Both the position numbers and the translations under genes were made by a program. Below, one piece after another: positions 24,644 through 33,071 of a DNA stretch of 64,000 nucleotides. The stretch spans positions 3,547,001-3,611,000 of the forward strand of contig NZ_CP064356.1 in the NCBI RefSeq assembly GCF_018141545.1, read 5' to 3'. Source of the DNA: Miltoncostaea oceani (GTDB taxonomy: Bacteria; Actinomycetota; Thermoleophilia; Miltoncostaeales; Miltoncostaeaceae). Every line of letters begins with the position of its first letter. Position 1 is the stretch's first letter. Below the pieces are notes generated by a model. It saw only the letters and a program-made list of their open reading frames with translations, searched no databases and was not told the DNA's origin.

Positions 24644-25908
24644 CCTCCGCCGCGCCCCGGGTCGGCATCGTCGGCCTCGGCTACGTCGGGCTGCCGCTCG
24701 CCGCCACCTTCGCCGAGGCGGGCGTCAGCGTGCTCGGCCTCGACGCCATCCAGTCGAAGGTCGACACGATCAACGGCGGCGTGTCGTACATCGCCGACGT
24801 CCCGTCGGACCGCCTCGCCCCCCTCGTGGAGGGCGGGCTCGTCCGCGCCACCACGTCGTGGGACGAGCTCCGCGCCGTCGACGCGATCATCATCTGCCTG
24901 CCGACGCCGCTCACCGAGCACCGGGAGCCCGACCTGTCGGCCGTGCTCGGCGCCTGCGAGAGCCTCGCCCAGCGCCTGCGCCCCGGCCACCTGGTGGTGC
25001 TCGAGAGCACCACCTACCCGGGCACGACCCGCGACGAGGTCGCCCCCGTCCTGGAGCGCTCCGGCCTGCGCGCCGGCCGCGACTTCCACCTCGCGTTCTC
25101 CCCGGAGCGCGTCGACCCGGGCCGCACCGACTGGACCACGGCGACGACCCCGAAGGTCGTCGGGGGACTGACGCCGGAGTGCACGAGCCGCGCCGTCGAG
25201 CTCTACGCGCTCGCCTGCGAGACGATCGTGCCGGTCTCCGGCCCCGAGGTCGCCGAGCTCACCAAGCTGCTCGAGAACATCTTCCGCAGCGTCAACATCG
25301 CCCTCGTCAACGAGCTGGCGATGCTCTGCGACCGGATGGGCATCGACGTCTGGGACGTCATCGACGCCGCGGCGACGAAGCCGTTCGGCTACATGCCGTT
25401 CCGGCCCGGCCCCGGCCTCGGCGGCCACTGCATCCCGATCGACCCCTTCTACCTCACGTGGAAGGCCCGCGAGTACGACCTGCACACCGAGTTCATCGAG
25501 CTCGCCGGCAAGATCAACTCGCAGATGCCGCAGTTCTGCGTCACCAAGGTCGGGCGGGCGCTGAACAGCCACCGCAAGGCGCTGAACGGCAGCCGCGTGC
25601 TGCTGATCGGCGTCTCCTACAAGGCCGACGTCAACGACACCCGCGAGAGCCCGTCGCTGCGGATCATCGAGCTGCTGCGCGCTGACGGCGCCGACGTGAC
25701 CTACCACGACCCCCACGTCGAGGGGCTCGCCAAGCAGGGCCTGCGGAGCGTCCCCCTCGACGCCGAGACCCTGCGACGCAGCGACGTGACGGTGGTCGTG
25801 ACGGCGCACGCCGGCATCGACTGGGACATGGTCGTCCGCGAGGCGCCCCTCGTCGTGGACCTGCGCAACGTGGTCCCCGAGACCGACGGAAAGGTCTGGC
25901 GCCTGTGA
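24640..25908 (+). CDS. UDP-N-acetyl-hexosamine 6-dehydrogenase (WbpA/WecC-like)
   Basis: The protein of about 422 residues belongs to the UDP-glucose/GDP-mannose dehydrogenase family. It has an N-terminal NAD site VGIVGLGYVGLPLA, the central dimer helices with ELTKLLENIFRSVNIALVNE, read in parts, and a catalytic Cys in GLGGHCIPIDPFYL. A C-terminal Rossmann domain contains GVSYKADVNDTRESP. It oxidises C6 of a UDP-GlcNAc or UDP-ManNAc type sugar to the uronate. The Rossmann motif lies before the first ATG/GTG in frame, so the start must be near 24640, where only CTG is available. The gene heads a five-gene overlapping operon. Confidence 0.88.
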   Translation: MTSAAPRVGIVGLGYVGLPLAATFAEAGVSVLGLDAIQSKVDTINGGVSYIADVPSDRLAPLVEGGLVRATTSWDELRAVDAIIICLPTPLTEHREPDLSAVLGACESLAQRLRPGHLVVLESTTYPGTTRDEVAPVLERSGLRAGRDFHLAFSPERVDPGRTDWTTATTPKVVGGLTPECTSRAVELYALACETIVPVSGPEVAELTKLLENIFRSVNIALVNELAMLCDRMGIDVWDVIDAAATKPFGYMPFRPGPGLGGHCIPIDPFYLTWKAREYDLHTEFIELAGKINSQMPQFCVTKVGRALNSHRKALNGSRVLLIGVSYKADVNDTRESPSLRIIELLRADGADVTYHDPHVEGLAKQGLRSVPLDAETLRRSDVTVVVTAHAGIDWDMVVREAPLVVDLRNVVPETDGKVWRL

Positions 25909-26936
25909 GCGAGCGCCCCGTGAACGTCGGCGTTGTCGGGATGAACTACTGGGGCCCGAACCTCGCCCGCAACTTCGACCGGCTGGAGGGGTGCCGCCTC
26001 GCGTGGGTCTGCGACCGCGACGAGGCCGTCCTCGACCGTCACCGCGCCGCCTACCCGGGCAGCACGTTCACGACGGACCTCGACGACCTGCTGCGCGACG
26101 ACGACCTCGACGCCGTCGTCGTCGCCACGCCCGTCCCGACGCACGCGCCCCTCGCGCGCCGCGTGCTCGAGGCCGGCAAGGACGCCTTCGTCGAGAAGCC
26201 CCTCGCCCTCACCGGCGAGGACGCCAACGCCCTCGCCGCCCTCGCCGACGCCGGCGGCCGCGTGCTGATGGTCGACCACCTGCTCGTCTACCACCCCGCC
26301 GTGGCGAAGGTGAAGGAGCTCGTCGACGAGGGCCGCCTCGGCCAGGTGTTCTACCTCTACGGCAACCGGCAGAACCTCGGCATCGTGCGGCCCGACGAGA
26401 ACGCCCTCTGGAGCCTCGGGCCCCACGACATCTCCGTGATGCTGCACCTCGTCGGGGAGCGCCCCTCCGAGGTGTCGGCGACGGGCGAGAGCTACCTGCA
26501 GCCCGGCGTGGAGGACGTCGTCTTCGGTCGCATCCGGTTCCCCTCCGGCGTCATCGGCCACCTCCACCTCAGCTGGCTCGACCCCCACAAGATGCGCAAG
26601 ATGACGGTGATCGGCTCGGAGCGGATGGTCGTCTTCGACGACATGGAGACCGAGCGCAAGGTGACCGTCTACGACAAGGGCCCCATCCCCCGCACCGAGA
26701 CCTACGGCGAGTACATCCAGGTCCGGTCCGGGGACATCCACATCCCGAAGATCCCCGCGGCCGAGCCGCTGCGGATCGTCTGCGAGCGCTTCGTGCGCGC
26801 CGTGCGGGACCGCCAGCCGACGCCCTCGGACGGCCCGGCGGGCGCGACGGTGGTGGAGGTGCTCGAAGCGATGAGCCGGTCCCTGGCCGACTCGGGACGA
26901 CCCGTGGCCCTCGAGGCCGGAGGAGCGATCGCGTGA
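25905..26936 (+). CDS. Gfo/Idh/MocA-family sugar oxidoreductase (WbpB-like)
   Basis: The 343-residue protein has an N-terminal NAD-binding fold (VGVVGMNYWGPNLARNF), ATPVPTHAPLARR, and the family signature EKPLALTGEDA, whose Lys is catalytic. HHLLVYHPAV-like and GPHDISVMLH segments follow in the C-terminal domain. Between a UDP-sugar 6-dehydrogenase and a WbpD-like acetyltransferase it most likely oxidises C3 of a UDP-N-acetylhexosaminuronate, as WbpB does. The matching WbpE aminotransferase is not in this operon. The start is GTG within GTGA. Confidence 0.85.
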   Translation: MSERPVNVGVVGMNYWGPNLARNFDRLEGCRLAWVCDRDEAVLDRHRAAYPGSTFTTDLDDLLRDDDLDAVVVATPVPTHAPLARRVLEAGKDAFVEKPLALTGEDANALAALADAGGRVLMVDHLLVYHPAVAKVKELVDEGRLGQVFYLYGNRQNLGIVRPDENALWSLGPHDISVMLHLVGERPSEVSATGESYLQPGVEDVVFGRIRFPSGVIGHLHLSWLDPHKMRKMTVIGSERMVVFDDMETERKVTVYDKGPIPRTETYGEYIQVRSGDIHIPKIPAAEPLRIVCERFVRAVRDRQPTPSDGPAGATVVEVLEAMSRSLADSGRPVALEAGGAIA

Positions 26937-27631
26937 GCCGTGAGAACCTGGTCCTCGGCGAGGACGTCGTCATCGGCGAGGACGTCGAGATCGGCGCGAA
27001 CGTCGTCATCCACGCCGGCACCCGCATCGGGGACGGCTGCGTCATCCAGGACAACGTCGTCCTCGGCAAGCAGCCGAAGCTCAGCAAGCGGTCCACCAGC
27101 AAGAAGAAGGAGCCGCTCGCCCCGCTCGAGATCGGCGCGGGCGCCGCGATCTGCAGCGGCGCCGTCGTCTACGCCGGGACGGTGCTCGGACCGGACGTGA
27201 TCATCGGCGACCAGGCCTCGGTGCGGGAGCGCTGCACCCTCGGCGAGGGCGTCGTCGTCGGCCGCGGGGTGTGCGTCGAGAACGACGTCCCGATCGGTGC
27301 GTTCACCAAGATCCAGAGCAACTCGTACATCACCGCGTACTCGGAGCTCGAGGACCACGTCTTCATCGCCCCGTGCGTGACGACGACGAACGACAACTTC
27401 ATGGGCCGCACCGACGCCCGCCACGCCCTGATCAAGGGCGCGATCATCCGCCGCGGCGCCCGCGTCGGCGGCGGCGTCGTGATCCTCCCCGGCATCGAGA
27501 TCGGTCCCGAGGCGTTCGTCGCCGCCGGCGCCCTCGTCACCCGGGACGTCCCCGGGGGCAAGCTCGTCGCCGGGCTGCCCGCGCAGGTGTGGCGCGACGT
27601 GCCGCCCGAGGAGATGGTCGAGCCGGCATGA
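26933..27631 (+). CDS. Left-handed beta-helix N-acetyltransferase (WbpD-like)
   Basis: The 232-residue protein consists of hexapeptide repeats ([VIL]-G-x4 pattern: VLGEDVVIGEDVEIGANVVI, in part) interrupted by a loop and ended by GLPAQVWR. The pattern with TTTNDNFMGR and GAIIRRGARVGGG matches acetyltransferases acting on UDP-3-amino-uronates (WbpD/WlbB). It trims three active sites in a homotrimer with acetyl-CoA. GGAGGAG at 26919-26925 gives it a good ribosome binding site besides the GTGA overlap. Confidence 0.87.
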   Translation: MSRENLVLGEDVVIGEDVEIGANVVIHAGTRIGDGCVIQDNVVLGKQPKLSKRSTSKKKEPLAPLEIGAGAAICSGAVVYAGTVLGPDVIIGDQASVRERCTLGEGVVVGRGVCVENDVPIGAFTKIQSNSYITAYSELEDHVFIAPCVTTTNDNFMGRTDARHALIKGAIIRRGARVGGGVVILPGIEIGPEAFVAAGALVTRDVPGGKLVAGLPAQVWRDVPPEEMVEPA

Positions 27632-28143
27632 CCCGGCGCCGGCTCGCGCTCGAGGCCCCCGACGGTCGCGTGACCGTCACGGACCTGAGCCGGCCGGGAT
27701 CCCGCCTCCTCGCGCTCGACCTGCCCGACGGCACGCGCGTGCACGTCGCGGAGCACCTCTGCGGGTGGGTGGCGTCGGCGGGTCCGGGCGACCCGGCGCC
27801 CCTGTGGCCCACGATGGCGGAGGCCGTCGCCGCGTTCAGCGGCCGCACCCGCGACGGGGAGCCGTGGATCGCGGTGCTGGAGGAGTTCGCCACGACGCTC
27901 GCGGCGCCCCGCGGCGCACCGCTCCCCGCCGGCGACGAGGACCGCGTCACCGCGCTCCTCGCCCGCCACCCCGCCCTCTACGTCGATGGGCCCCGCGCAC
28001 ACGACACCGGCGGCTGGTACCTGTTCGTCGGCGGGCTGCCGGGCGACGCGTGGGTGCTGGAGATCGCCGACACCCCCGAGGCGGCGGCGCGGGCGGCGCT
28101 GGACCGCGCCGAGGCGATCCTCGACGTGGCGGACGTCCCGTGA
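27628..28143 (+). CDS. Unknown 171-residue protein in the UDP-sugar operon
   Basis: It begins MTRRRLALEAPDGRVTV at ATG 27628 (ATGA overlap) and ends with another GTGA overlap. The sequence is soluble and acidic, without signal peptide, membrane helix or conserved metal ligands. The middle (HLCGWVASAGPGDPAPLWPTMAEA) and end (GGWYLFVGGLPGDAWVLEIAD) have Trp and Gly patterns that I cannot assign. Tight coupling to its neighbours supports a real gene. No function is proposed. Confidence 0.7.
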   Translation: MTRRRLALEAPDGRVTVTDLSRPGSRLLALDLPDGTRVHVAEHLCGWVASAGPGDPAPLWPTMAEAVAAFSGRTRDGEPWIAVLEEFATTLAAPRGAPLPAGDEDRVTALLARHPALYVDGPRAHDTGGWYLFVGGLPGDAWVLEIADTPEAAARAALDRAEAILDVADVP

Positions 28144-28538
28144 CGGCGCGCCTGCAGCACGTCGCCGTCACGTTCCCACCGGGCGAGGGCGCGCAGGTGC
28201 GGGCCTTCTACGGCGGGGTGCTCGGGCTCGACGAGATGCCCGTCCCCCCCGAGGTCGCCCACCTCGGGTGGATCTGGTTCGCCACCGCCGACGCCGGGGT
28301 CGAGCTGCACTTCGTGCCGCACGAGATCACCCCCGACCCGCAGCGGGTGCACCACACGTGCCTCGAGTTCGACGACCTCCGCGCCGTCTGCGCGCGGCTC
28401 GACGCGGCGGGCATCGACTACCGCCCGCCCGGGGCGCGCATCCTCGGCCGTGAACGGGTCTTCGTCCGTGACCCGCTCGGCAACCTCGTCGAGCTGGTCG
28501 AGATCCTGCCGGGCGACGCCGGCGGGACGTCCGGCTAG
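28140..28538 (+). CDS. VOC/glyoxalase-family protein
   Basis: The 132-residue single VOC domain begins LQHVAVTFPPG and continues through FYGGVLGLDEMPVP and HHTCLEFDDL to DPLGNLVELVEIL. Metal ligands are expected at His in the first strand (QHVAV), His/Glu in the middle, and Glu in the last motif. The reaction is unknown (lyase, isomerase or dioxygenase types share this fold). It is the last gene of the UDP-sugar operon, and its stop overlaps the convergent S55-like gene by 4 bp. Confidence 0.85.
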   Translation: MTARLQHVAVTFPPGEGAQVRAFYGGVLGLDEMPVPPEVAHLGWIWFATADAGVELHFVPHEITPDPQRVHHTCLEFDDLRAVCARLDAAGIDYRPPGARILGRERVFVRDPLGNLVELVEILPGDAGGTSG

Positions 28539-30313
28539 CGGACCCGCACGCGGACGCCGGCGCGTCCGCCGTAGACGACGTACGGCACCCCGAGCGTCAC
28601 GCCGGTCGACGGGTCGTCGGCGTCGTCGCCCGGCAGGAGGATGCGGACGGCGTCGTTGCGGTCGTCGGTGACGCGCTCGAGGCCGGAGAGCACCTTCGCC
28701 AGGCGCGGGCCGGGTGCGCGGGCGGCGAACCGCTCCGCCGCGCGGACGGCGCCGGTGCGCGCCGCGACGCCCGCCGACGCGCCGAGGTCCTGCGTGAGGT
28801 CGGCGGGGAACGGGTCGAAGCCGCCGGAGGAGTTCGGGACGACGCGCAGGCCGGTGGGGCCGGCGCCGTCGAGCTCCCCCGGGACGCGGAAGGGCAGGCG
28901 CACCGTGCGGGCCGTCCCCCGCCACGGCTGCAGCCGCAGCGCCAGCACGGCGCGGCCCCCGGCGCGGAGGGTGCGGGGCCGGACGGAGGCCCCGGTGATG
29001 CGGGCCGCCCGCACCCGCGGCTCGAGCGTCTGGCGGACGTCCAGCGACGCGATCGGCAGGGAGCGGACGCCGTTCTGCATCAGGATCGCCATGACGCGGG
29101 GCGCCTGGCCGCTCGCGAGGGTGATCACGTCGCCCGCCGACGCGTAGACGTTGCGGTAGGTGACCGGCGCCGTCAGCGCGGGACTCCGGACCGTGACGCG
29201 CACGGTGAGGGTGCCGCCGCCGAGGCCGTCGCGCACGCGCACGGCGGGTTCGTCCTGGATCAGGCCCGCCATGATCGGCGCGGTGCGGTCGTCGGGCGCG
29301 AGGGTCGCGCGGACCGTGCTGGTGGTGCCGCGCCCCGTGTCGGTCGCCGTGCCCGTCGCGGCGATGCCCTCGACAGGGCCGATGCGCCCGGTGACGCCGT
29401 CGGAGCGGTCGCCGACGACCATGCCCTGCAGGGTCCCCGGCTCGGCGAGCTTGTAGCTGCCGCCGACGATCGGCGCCGCGATCGTCTGGTAGACGTAGCC
29501 GTCGCCGAGCAGGAAGCGGGTGCGGCCCGCCCCGAGGAACGGGTGCCCGAAGCCGAGGACCGTGGCGCCGTCGACGTAGGTGACGGTGCCGATCGCGCCG
29601 AGGGTGATGTCGCCGCCGGCGAGCAGCGCCGTCATGGACGACCCCGGCACGAGGGGCGTCGGCGGACGGGGCGTGCGCGGACCGAGCGACGTGAGCTGCA
29701 CGCCGGAGCGGCGGAGCTCGGCGGCGAGCGGGGCGATCAGGGGACGGGAGGCGCCCGCCACGGTCCACCGCGCGAGCGGGTAGGCCCCGACGCGGCCCGG
29801 GCTGCGGCGCTCCAGCGCCCGCGCGGCGGCGCGGTCGCCGACGAGGGTGACCCGGCGGTCGGCGCGGGGGGCGACCTCGTTGGCGCGCTGCCCCGACGAG
29901 GAGTCGATCATCTGCTCGATGGGGGTGACCCCGACGACGACGTTCTCCTGGTCGCCGGTGCCGTAGGCGACGGCGCCCATCACGCGGGCGACGCCGTCGG
30001 CGCCGGTGACGTAGACGGGGCTGCCGCTCATGCCCTCCGCGACGCCGCCGGTGGCGTCGATCACGGGACCGCTCGCCCGCACCAGCACCAGCGAGCCGCC
30101 CGGCCCGTCGGTGGAGCGCTGGACGTCGATGACGGTCACGGTGAACGTGACGATGTCGGTGCCGCGCACGACGGTGCGGGCCTCCCCGACCATGCCGGGC
30201 ACGACGTCGGAGAGCGGGAGGATCGGGTCGGCCGCGGCGGCCGGGCCGGCGGTGGCGCCGAGGCCGGCGACGAGCGCCAGCGCGGCGAGGGCGGCCGGGC
30301 GGCGGAGCCTCAC
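28535..30313 (-). CDS. SpoIVB/S55-like serine peptidase, secreted
   Basis: The 592-residue protein has a signal peptide (residues 1-30, ending ATAGPAAA) and then a long S55 domain. GMSGSPVYVTG, with catalytic Ser in SGSP, sits near residue 95. Further parts are GAVAYGTGDQENVVVGVTP and a second half with GHPFLGAGRT, as in SpoIVB-type proteins. The usual PDZ domain is not evident, and a C-terminal beta-rich region replaces it. In spore formers SpoIVB activates sigma K processing; here it is paired with a SpoIID-like gene (GTGA overlap) and the substrate is unknown. Confidence 0.8.
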   Translation of the reverse strand: MRLRRPAALAALALVAGLGATAGPAAAADPILPLSDVVPGMVGEARTVVRGTDIVTFTVTVIDVQRSTDGPGGSLVLVRASGPVIDATGGVAEGMSGSPVYVTGADGVARVMGAVAYGTGDQENVVVGVTPIEQMIDSSSGQRANEVAPRADRRVTLVGDRAAARALERRSPGRVGAYPLARWTVAGASRPLIAPLAAELRRSGVQLTSLGPRTPRPPTPLVPGSSMTALLAGGDITLGAIGTVTYVDGATVLGFGHPFLGAGRTRFLLGDGYVYQTIAAPIVGGSYKLAEPGTLQGMVVGDRSDGVTGRIGPVEGIAATGTATDTGRGTTSTVRATLAPDDRTAPIMAGLIQDEPAVRVRDGLGGGTLTVRVTVRSPALTAPVTYRNVYASAGDVITLASGQAPRVMAILMQNGVRSLPIASLDVRQTLEPRVRAARITGASVRPRTLRAGGRAVLALRLQPWRGTARTVRLPFRVPGELDGAGPTGLRVVPNSSGGFDPFPADLTQDLGASAGVAARTGAVRAAERFAARAPGPRLAKVLSGLERVTDDRNDAVRILLPGDDADDPSTGVTLGVPYVVYGGRAGVRVRVR

Positions 30314-31542
30314 CGGGAGGCCGGGCCGGCGACGGGCGTGCGGGTCACCGTGAACCACGTGTCGCGCAGGCCGAGCGACGAACGGAGCGTGGACCCGCTG
30401 ACCGTCGACCGGCGGCCGGAGGCCGTGGTGATCCGCGCCTCGATCACCCGGGGGGAGGTCCCGCGGCGCACCACCGTGACGTCCGTGACCGGTCCGTCCA
30501 GGCCGAGCAGCCGGCCGAGCCGGGCGCCGCTGAGCGTCGGCGGGTCGGGCCACCGGTGGTAGGGCGAGATGCGGTCGAAGGGGTCGGGCACGCTCACCAG
30601 GTAGGGCTTCGGGCCGCTCCCGCGGAAGACGTTCTGGACGTCCTCGGTGCGGCCACCGGACGTCGAGAAGAAGAACGCCGTGATGACCTGCCCATCGTAC
30701 GTCAGCACGGTGCCGCGGGTGGCGTCGACGGCGGCGCTGGTGCGCGGGTCCTCGCCGGAGCGCCCGCCGTACACCTGGCTGCGGGTGTCGTCGAAGACGT
30801 CGTAGGTGGCGGTCGGCGACATCGTCGCGAGGGCGTAGGTGCGCGCCGCGACGGCCTGGGCGACGAGGGCGGCGGGGGCGTCGTCCCCCCAGCTCGCCGG
30901 CATCTCCCGCGGGACGACGCCCTTGAGGTAGTCCTCCAGGCCGACGACGTTCACCAGCGAGAAGCCGCCGGACCCCGGCAGCGCGCGCAGGCCGCCGCGG
31001 TAGGTCCGCGCCGCCTCGGGGCGGCGGGCGCCCCACGAGACGACGCCGTCGCGGCCCGGCGCCTGGAACCGCACGTCCTTCGTGAACACCGCGACCCGCC
31101 GCGGGCCGCGCGTCAGGACCAGCCGCCCGTCGGGCAGCGTGGCGAGCCGGTAGGTGGCGCCCGCCTGCAGGCGGGTGGTGCGGACGCCGTTCGGCCGGGC
31201 GCCGATCGCACGCCACGGGGTCGCGCTCGTCACCGCGGCCGACGTGCGGGTCGTGGACAGCAGCACCCGCACGCTGCGGCGCTTCACCACCGTCAGCGAG
31301 ACGCCCTGGTAGTAGTGCTTCAGGATCCGCCCCGCGTCCCACCCGGCGAGGGCGCGGCCGCGCGCGCCGTACTGGGAGAGCCCCACCCCGTGCCCCCAGC
31401 CGCGGCCCTCGAACGTGAACGCCGCGTCGCCGCCCGGCGGCACGGGCGTCGTCGTGGTCTGGGCGCCCGCCGTCGCGGCGCCGGCCAGCGCGAGCGCGGC
31501 GGCGGTGAGGGCGAGGGGGATGAGGGGGCGGGAGGTCGTCAT
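30310..31542 (-). CDS. SpoIID/LytB-domain secreted protein
   Basis: The 410-residue protein has a signal peptide (hydrophobic residues 7-27) followed by the SpoIID signature: GRGWGHGVGLSQYGARG near residue 46, LEDYLKGVVPREMPASW, QAVAARTYAL, and the catalytic-cleft segment STSGGRTEDVQNVF. SpoIID is a lytic transglycosylase acting on stem-free peptidoglycan. It is co-transcribed with the SpoIVB-like protease, overlapping by 4 nt. ATG 31542 has no evident ribosome binding site; TAACGT about 35 nt upstream may be its -10 box. Confidence 0.9.
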   Translation of the reverse strand: MTTSRPLIPLALTAAALALAGAATAGAQTTTTPVPPGGDAAFTFEGRGWGHGVGLSQYGARGRALAGWDAGRILKHYYQGVSLTVVKRRSVRVLLSTTRTSAAVTSATPWRAIGARPNGVRTTRLQAGATYRLATLPDGRLVLTRGPRRVAVFTKDVRFQAPGRDGVVSWGARRPEAARTYRGGLRALPGSGGFSLVNVVGLEDYLKGVVPREMPASWGDDAPAALVAQAVAARTYALATMSPTATYDVFDDTRSQVYGGRSGEDPRTSAAVDATRGTVLTYDGQVITAFFFSTSGGRTEDVQNVFRGSGPKPYLVSVPDPFDRISPYHRWPDPPTLSGARLGRLLGLDGPVTDVTVVRRGTSPRVIEARITTASGRRSTVSGSTLRSSLGLRDTWFTVTRTPVAGPASR

Positions 31543-31628
31543 CGTCGGGGGCCCATCGGCCGGGGCCCCGGAGCACGTTACCGGGGCGGTCGCCCGGGGA
31601 CGACGCCACCGGGTCGCCGGCCGCCCGA

Positions 31629-32291
31629 CTAGGCTCCGGAGGTGACCGTCTCCAGGTACCGCGCCGCCAGCGCGATCCCTGTGGCCACCGCGCCACCGGT
31701 CGACGCCCCGAGCCGGCGCAGGTCGGCCAGCGCGGCGTCGCGGTCGCCCGCGGCGATCAGCCGGTGGACCGGCTCGGGCGCCGTGCCGCGGGACGCGGCG
31801 AGCAGGAGGAGGGTGGCCGACAGCGCCCCCGTCCGGGTCCGCACGTCCGGCGGGCACAGCGACCGGGCGAGCGCGTCGATGCGCCCGGCGGCGAGGCCCG
31901 CCGCGGGTCCGAGGGCCCGCAGGCCCGCCGCCGCGCCCGCGAGCACGTCGTCGCCCTCGGGGGTGAGACCCGGGCCGCGCCCGACGAGGCGCCCCGCCGC
32001 GGAGGCGAGCGGGACGTCCGGCGGGGCGACCCGCGGCAGGAGCCACGCCGCGAACGCCGCGAACGCCGCGGGGCCACCCGCCAGGGGCGGCACGACGGGG
32101 TCCCAGAGCGGCGGGTCGGCGGGGTCCCACCGCACGACCGGGGCGGGGGGCAGCCGGCCGAGCGCGACGCCGTTCGGCAGCCACGGCACCCCGGGGGCCG
32201 TCAGCGACACCACGAACCCGTCGAGGTCGAGGTGAACCGCCCCGCGGGCGACGCCCACGACCGGCAGGCGCCGCGGCCCGTCGAGCCGCAC
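31629..32291 (-). CDS. allH: DUF2877 protein, oxamate carbamoyltransferase subunit AllH-like
   Basis: The protein of about 220 residues carries the DUF2877 hallmark GPGLTPEGDDVLAGA near residue 110. DUF2877 proteins (E. coli AllH/YlbF) are a subunit of the FdrA-type oxamate carbamoyltransferase, which transfers carbamoyl between oxalurate and phosphate. The other two subunits are at 36035 (AllF) and 50764 (AllG), and a carbamate kinase is at 42961. GTG 32291 is chosen because GGGAGG sits 5 nt upstream. Unlike in E. coli, it is not in one operon with its partners. Confidence 0.82.
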   Translation of the reverse strand: MRLDGPRRLPVVGVARGAVHLDLDGFVVSLTAPGVPWLPNGVALGRLPPAPVVRWDPADPPLWDPVVPPLAGGPAAFAAFAAWLLPRVAPPDVPLASAAGRLVGRGPGLTPEGDDVLAGAAAGLRALGPAAGLAAGRIDALARSLCPPDVRTRTGALSATLLLLAASRGTAPEPVHRLIAAGDRDAALADLRRLGASTGGAVATGIALAARYLETVTSGA

Positions 32292-32324
32292 GGCGACCTC
32301 CCGCGACACGGCGCGGGCGACGAC

Positions 32325-32627
32325 GTGTGGATCGTCCCGCCGCCCGGCACCCGGATCGTCCAGACCGTGGTCATCGGCCCGTTCGTCGTCCAGCACCGCG
32401 AGGATCTGGGGATGGGGGCCTGCCGGCTGACCCGTCACCGGACCGCCCACGAGACCACGTTCGTGGTGATCGCGTACTCGGAGCGGTCGGAGATCGGGCT
32501 GCCCTGCCACGTCGTGCACCTCCGCGACGAGGCGGACGACCGCGAGTACGTGCTCGACACCGGCCTCGCCGGGCCGGGCCTGCCCACGGACTCCTTCACC
32601 ACGGAGCCCGCGGGCGGACGCGGCTGA
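32325..32627 (+). CDS. Small unknown protein divergent from allH
   Basis: This is a 100-codon frame starting at GTG 32325, or 71 residues from ATG 32412, which follows GAGGA at 7-nt spacing. The product has alternating beta strands (RIVQTVVIGPFVVQ, TTFVVIAYSE) and CHVVHL, with no motif I recognise. Amino acid usage looks protein-like, while the opposite strand does not. Real existence is plausible and the start uncertain. Confidence 0.45.
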   Translation: MWIVPPPGTRIVQTVVIGPFVVQHREDLGMGACRLTRHRTAHETTFVVIAYSERSEIGLPCHVVHLRDEADDREYVLDTGLAGPGLPTDSFTTEPAGGRG

Positions 32628-32633
32628 CGGCCG

Positions 32634-33071
32634 CTACCGGCTCCGCCACCCCTTCACCCCGGACGCCCGGGACACCATCCGCCGCTTGATCCCCCACGGG
32701 ATGCGGGCGTAGACGGGCGCGAACACCCGCGCCCAGAACCAGCCCGCCGTCGCGTGCGGCGGCGGCGCCCCCGCGGCGGGGCCGAGGCGGCGCATCGACT
32801 CCTGGAACAACGCCCGCTCGCCGCCCGCCCGCATGAGGCGCGGCAGGCCGGGGCGTGGCGCGACCACCGCCGGGTGGTCGCCGGGGCGGCGGCCGGGGGT
32901 GCCGGCCTTCTGCAGGCCGTCGCGGACGGCGTTCTCGCCGGCGGCGCGGGCCGTCGACCCGGGGGGCGCCGGCGGGGCGGCGGGCAGGCCGCCGCGTCCC
33001 CTGTGGGCGACCTTGTCGTGGCCGAAGTACTCGCGGACCGACTCGGGGATCCGGTCGTCGAGGTGGCTCAC
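32634..33071 (-). CDS. Unknown 145-residue protein
   Basis: The protein starts VSHLDDRIPESVREYFGHDK at GTG 33071, overlapping the stop of the flavoprotein gene (GTGA), so it is co-translated with it. The middle is Pro/Gly/Ala-rich and probably disordered. The C-terminus (TAGWFWARVFAPVYARIPWGIKRRMVS) is aromatic and basic and could lie on the membrane surface. No family or function is recognised; the tight coupling suggests a partner or regulator of the CoA-disulfide-reductase-like enzyme. Confidence 0.65.
   Translation of the reverse strand: MSHLDDRIPESVREYFGHDKVAHRGRGGLPAAPPAPPGSTARAAGENAVRDGLQKAGTPGRRPGDHPAVVAPRPGLPRLMRAGGERALFQESMRRLGPAAGAPPPHATAGWFWARVFAPVYARIPWGIKRRMVSRASGVKGWRSR

Noticed and set aside
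24595-25809. A 404-codon minus-strand frame opposite the UDP-sugar dehydrogenase
   Set aside because: It is Asp/His/Arg/Gly-biased without motifs, the usual antisense shadow of a GC-rich gene.
28535-31696. A 1053-codon minus-strand frame
   Set aside because: Only its 3' part (from GTG 30313) is protein-like; the rest is the shadow of the SpoIID-like gene in another frame.
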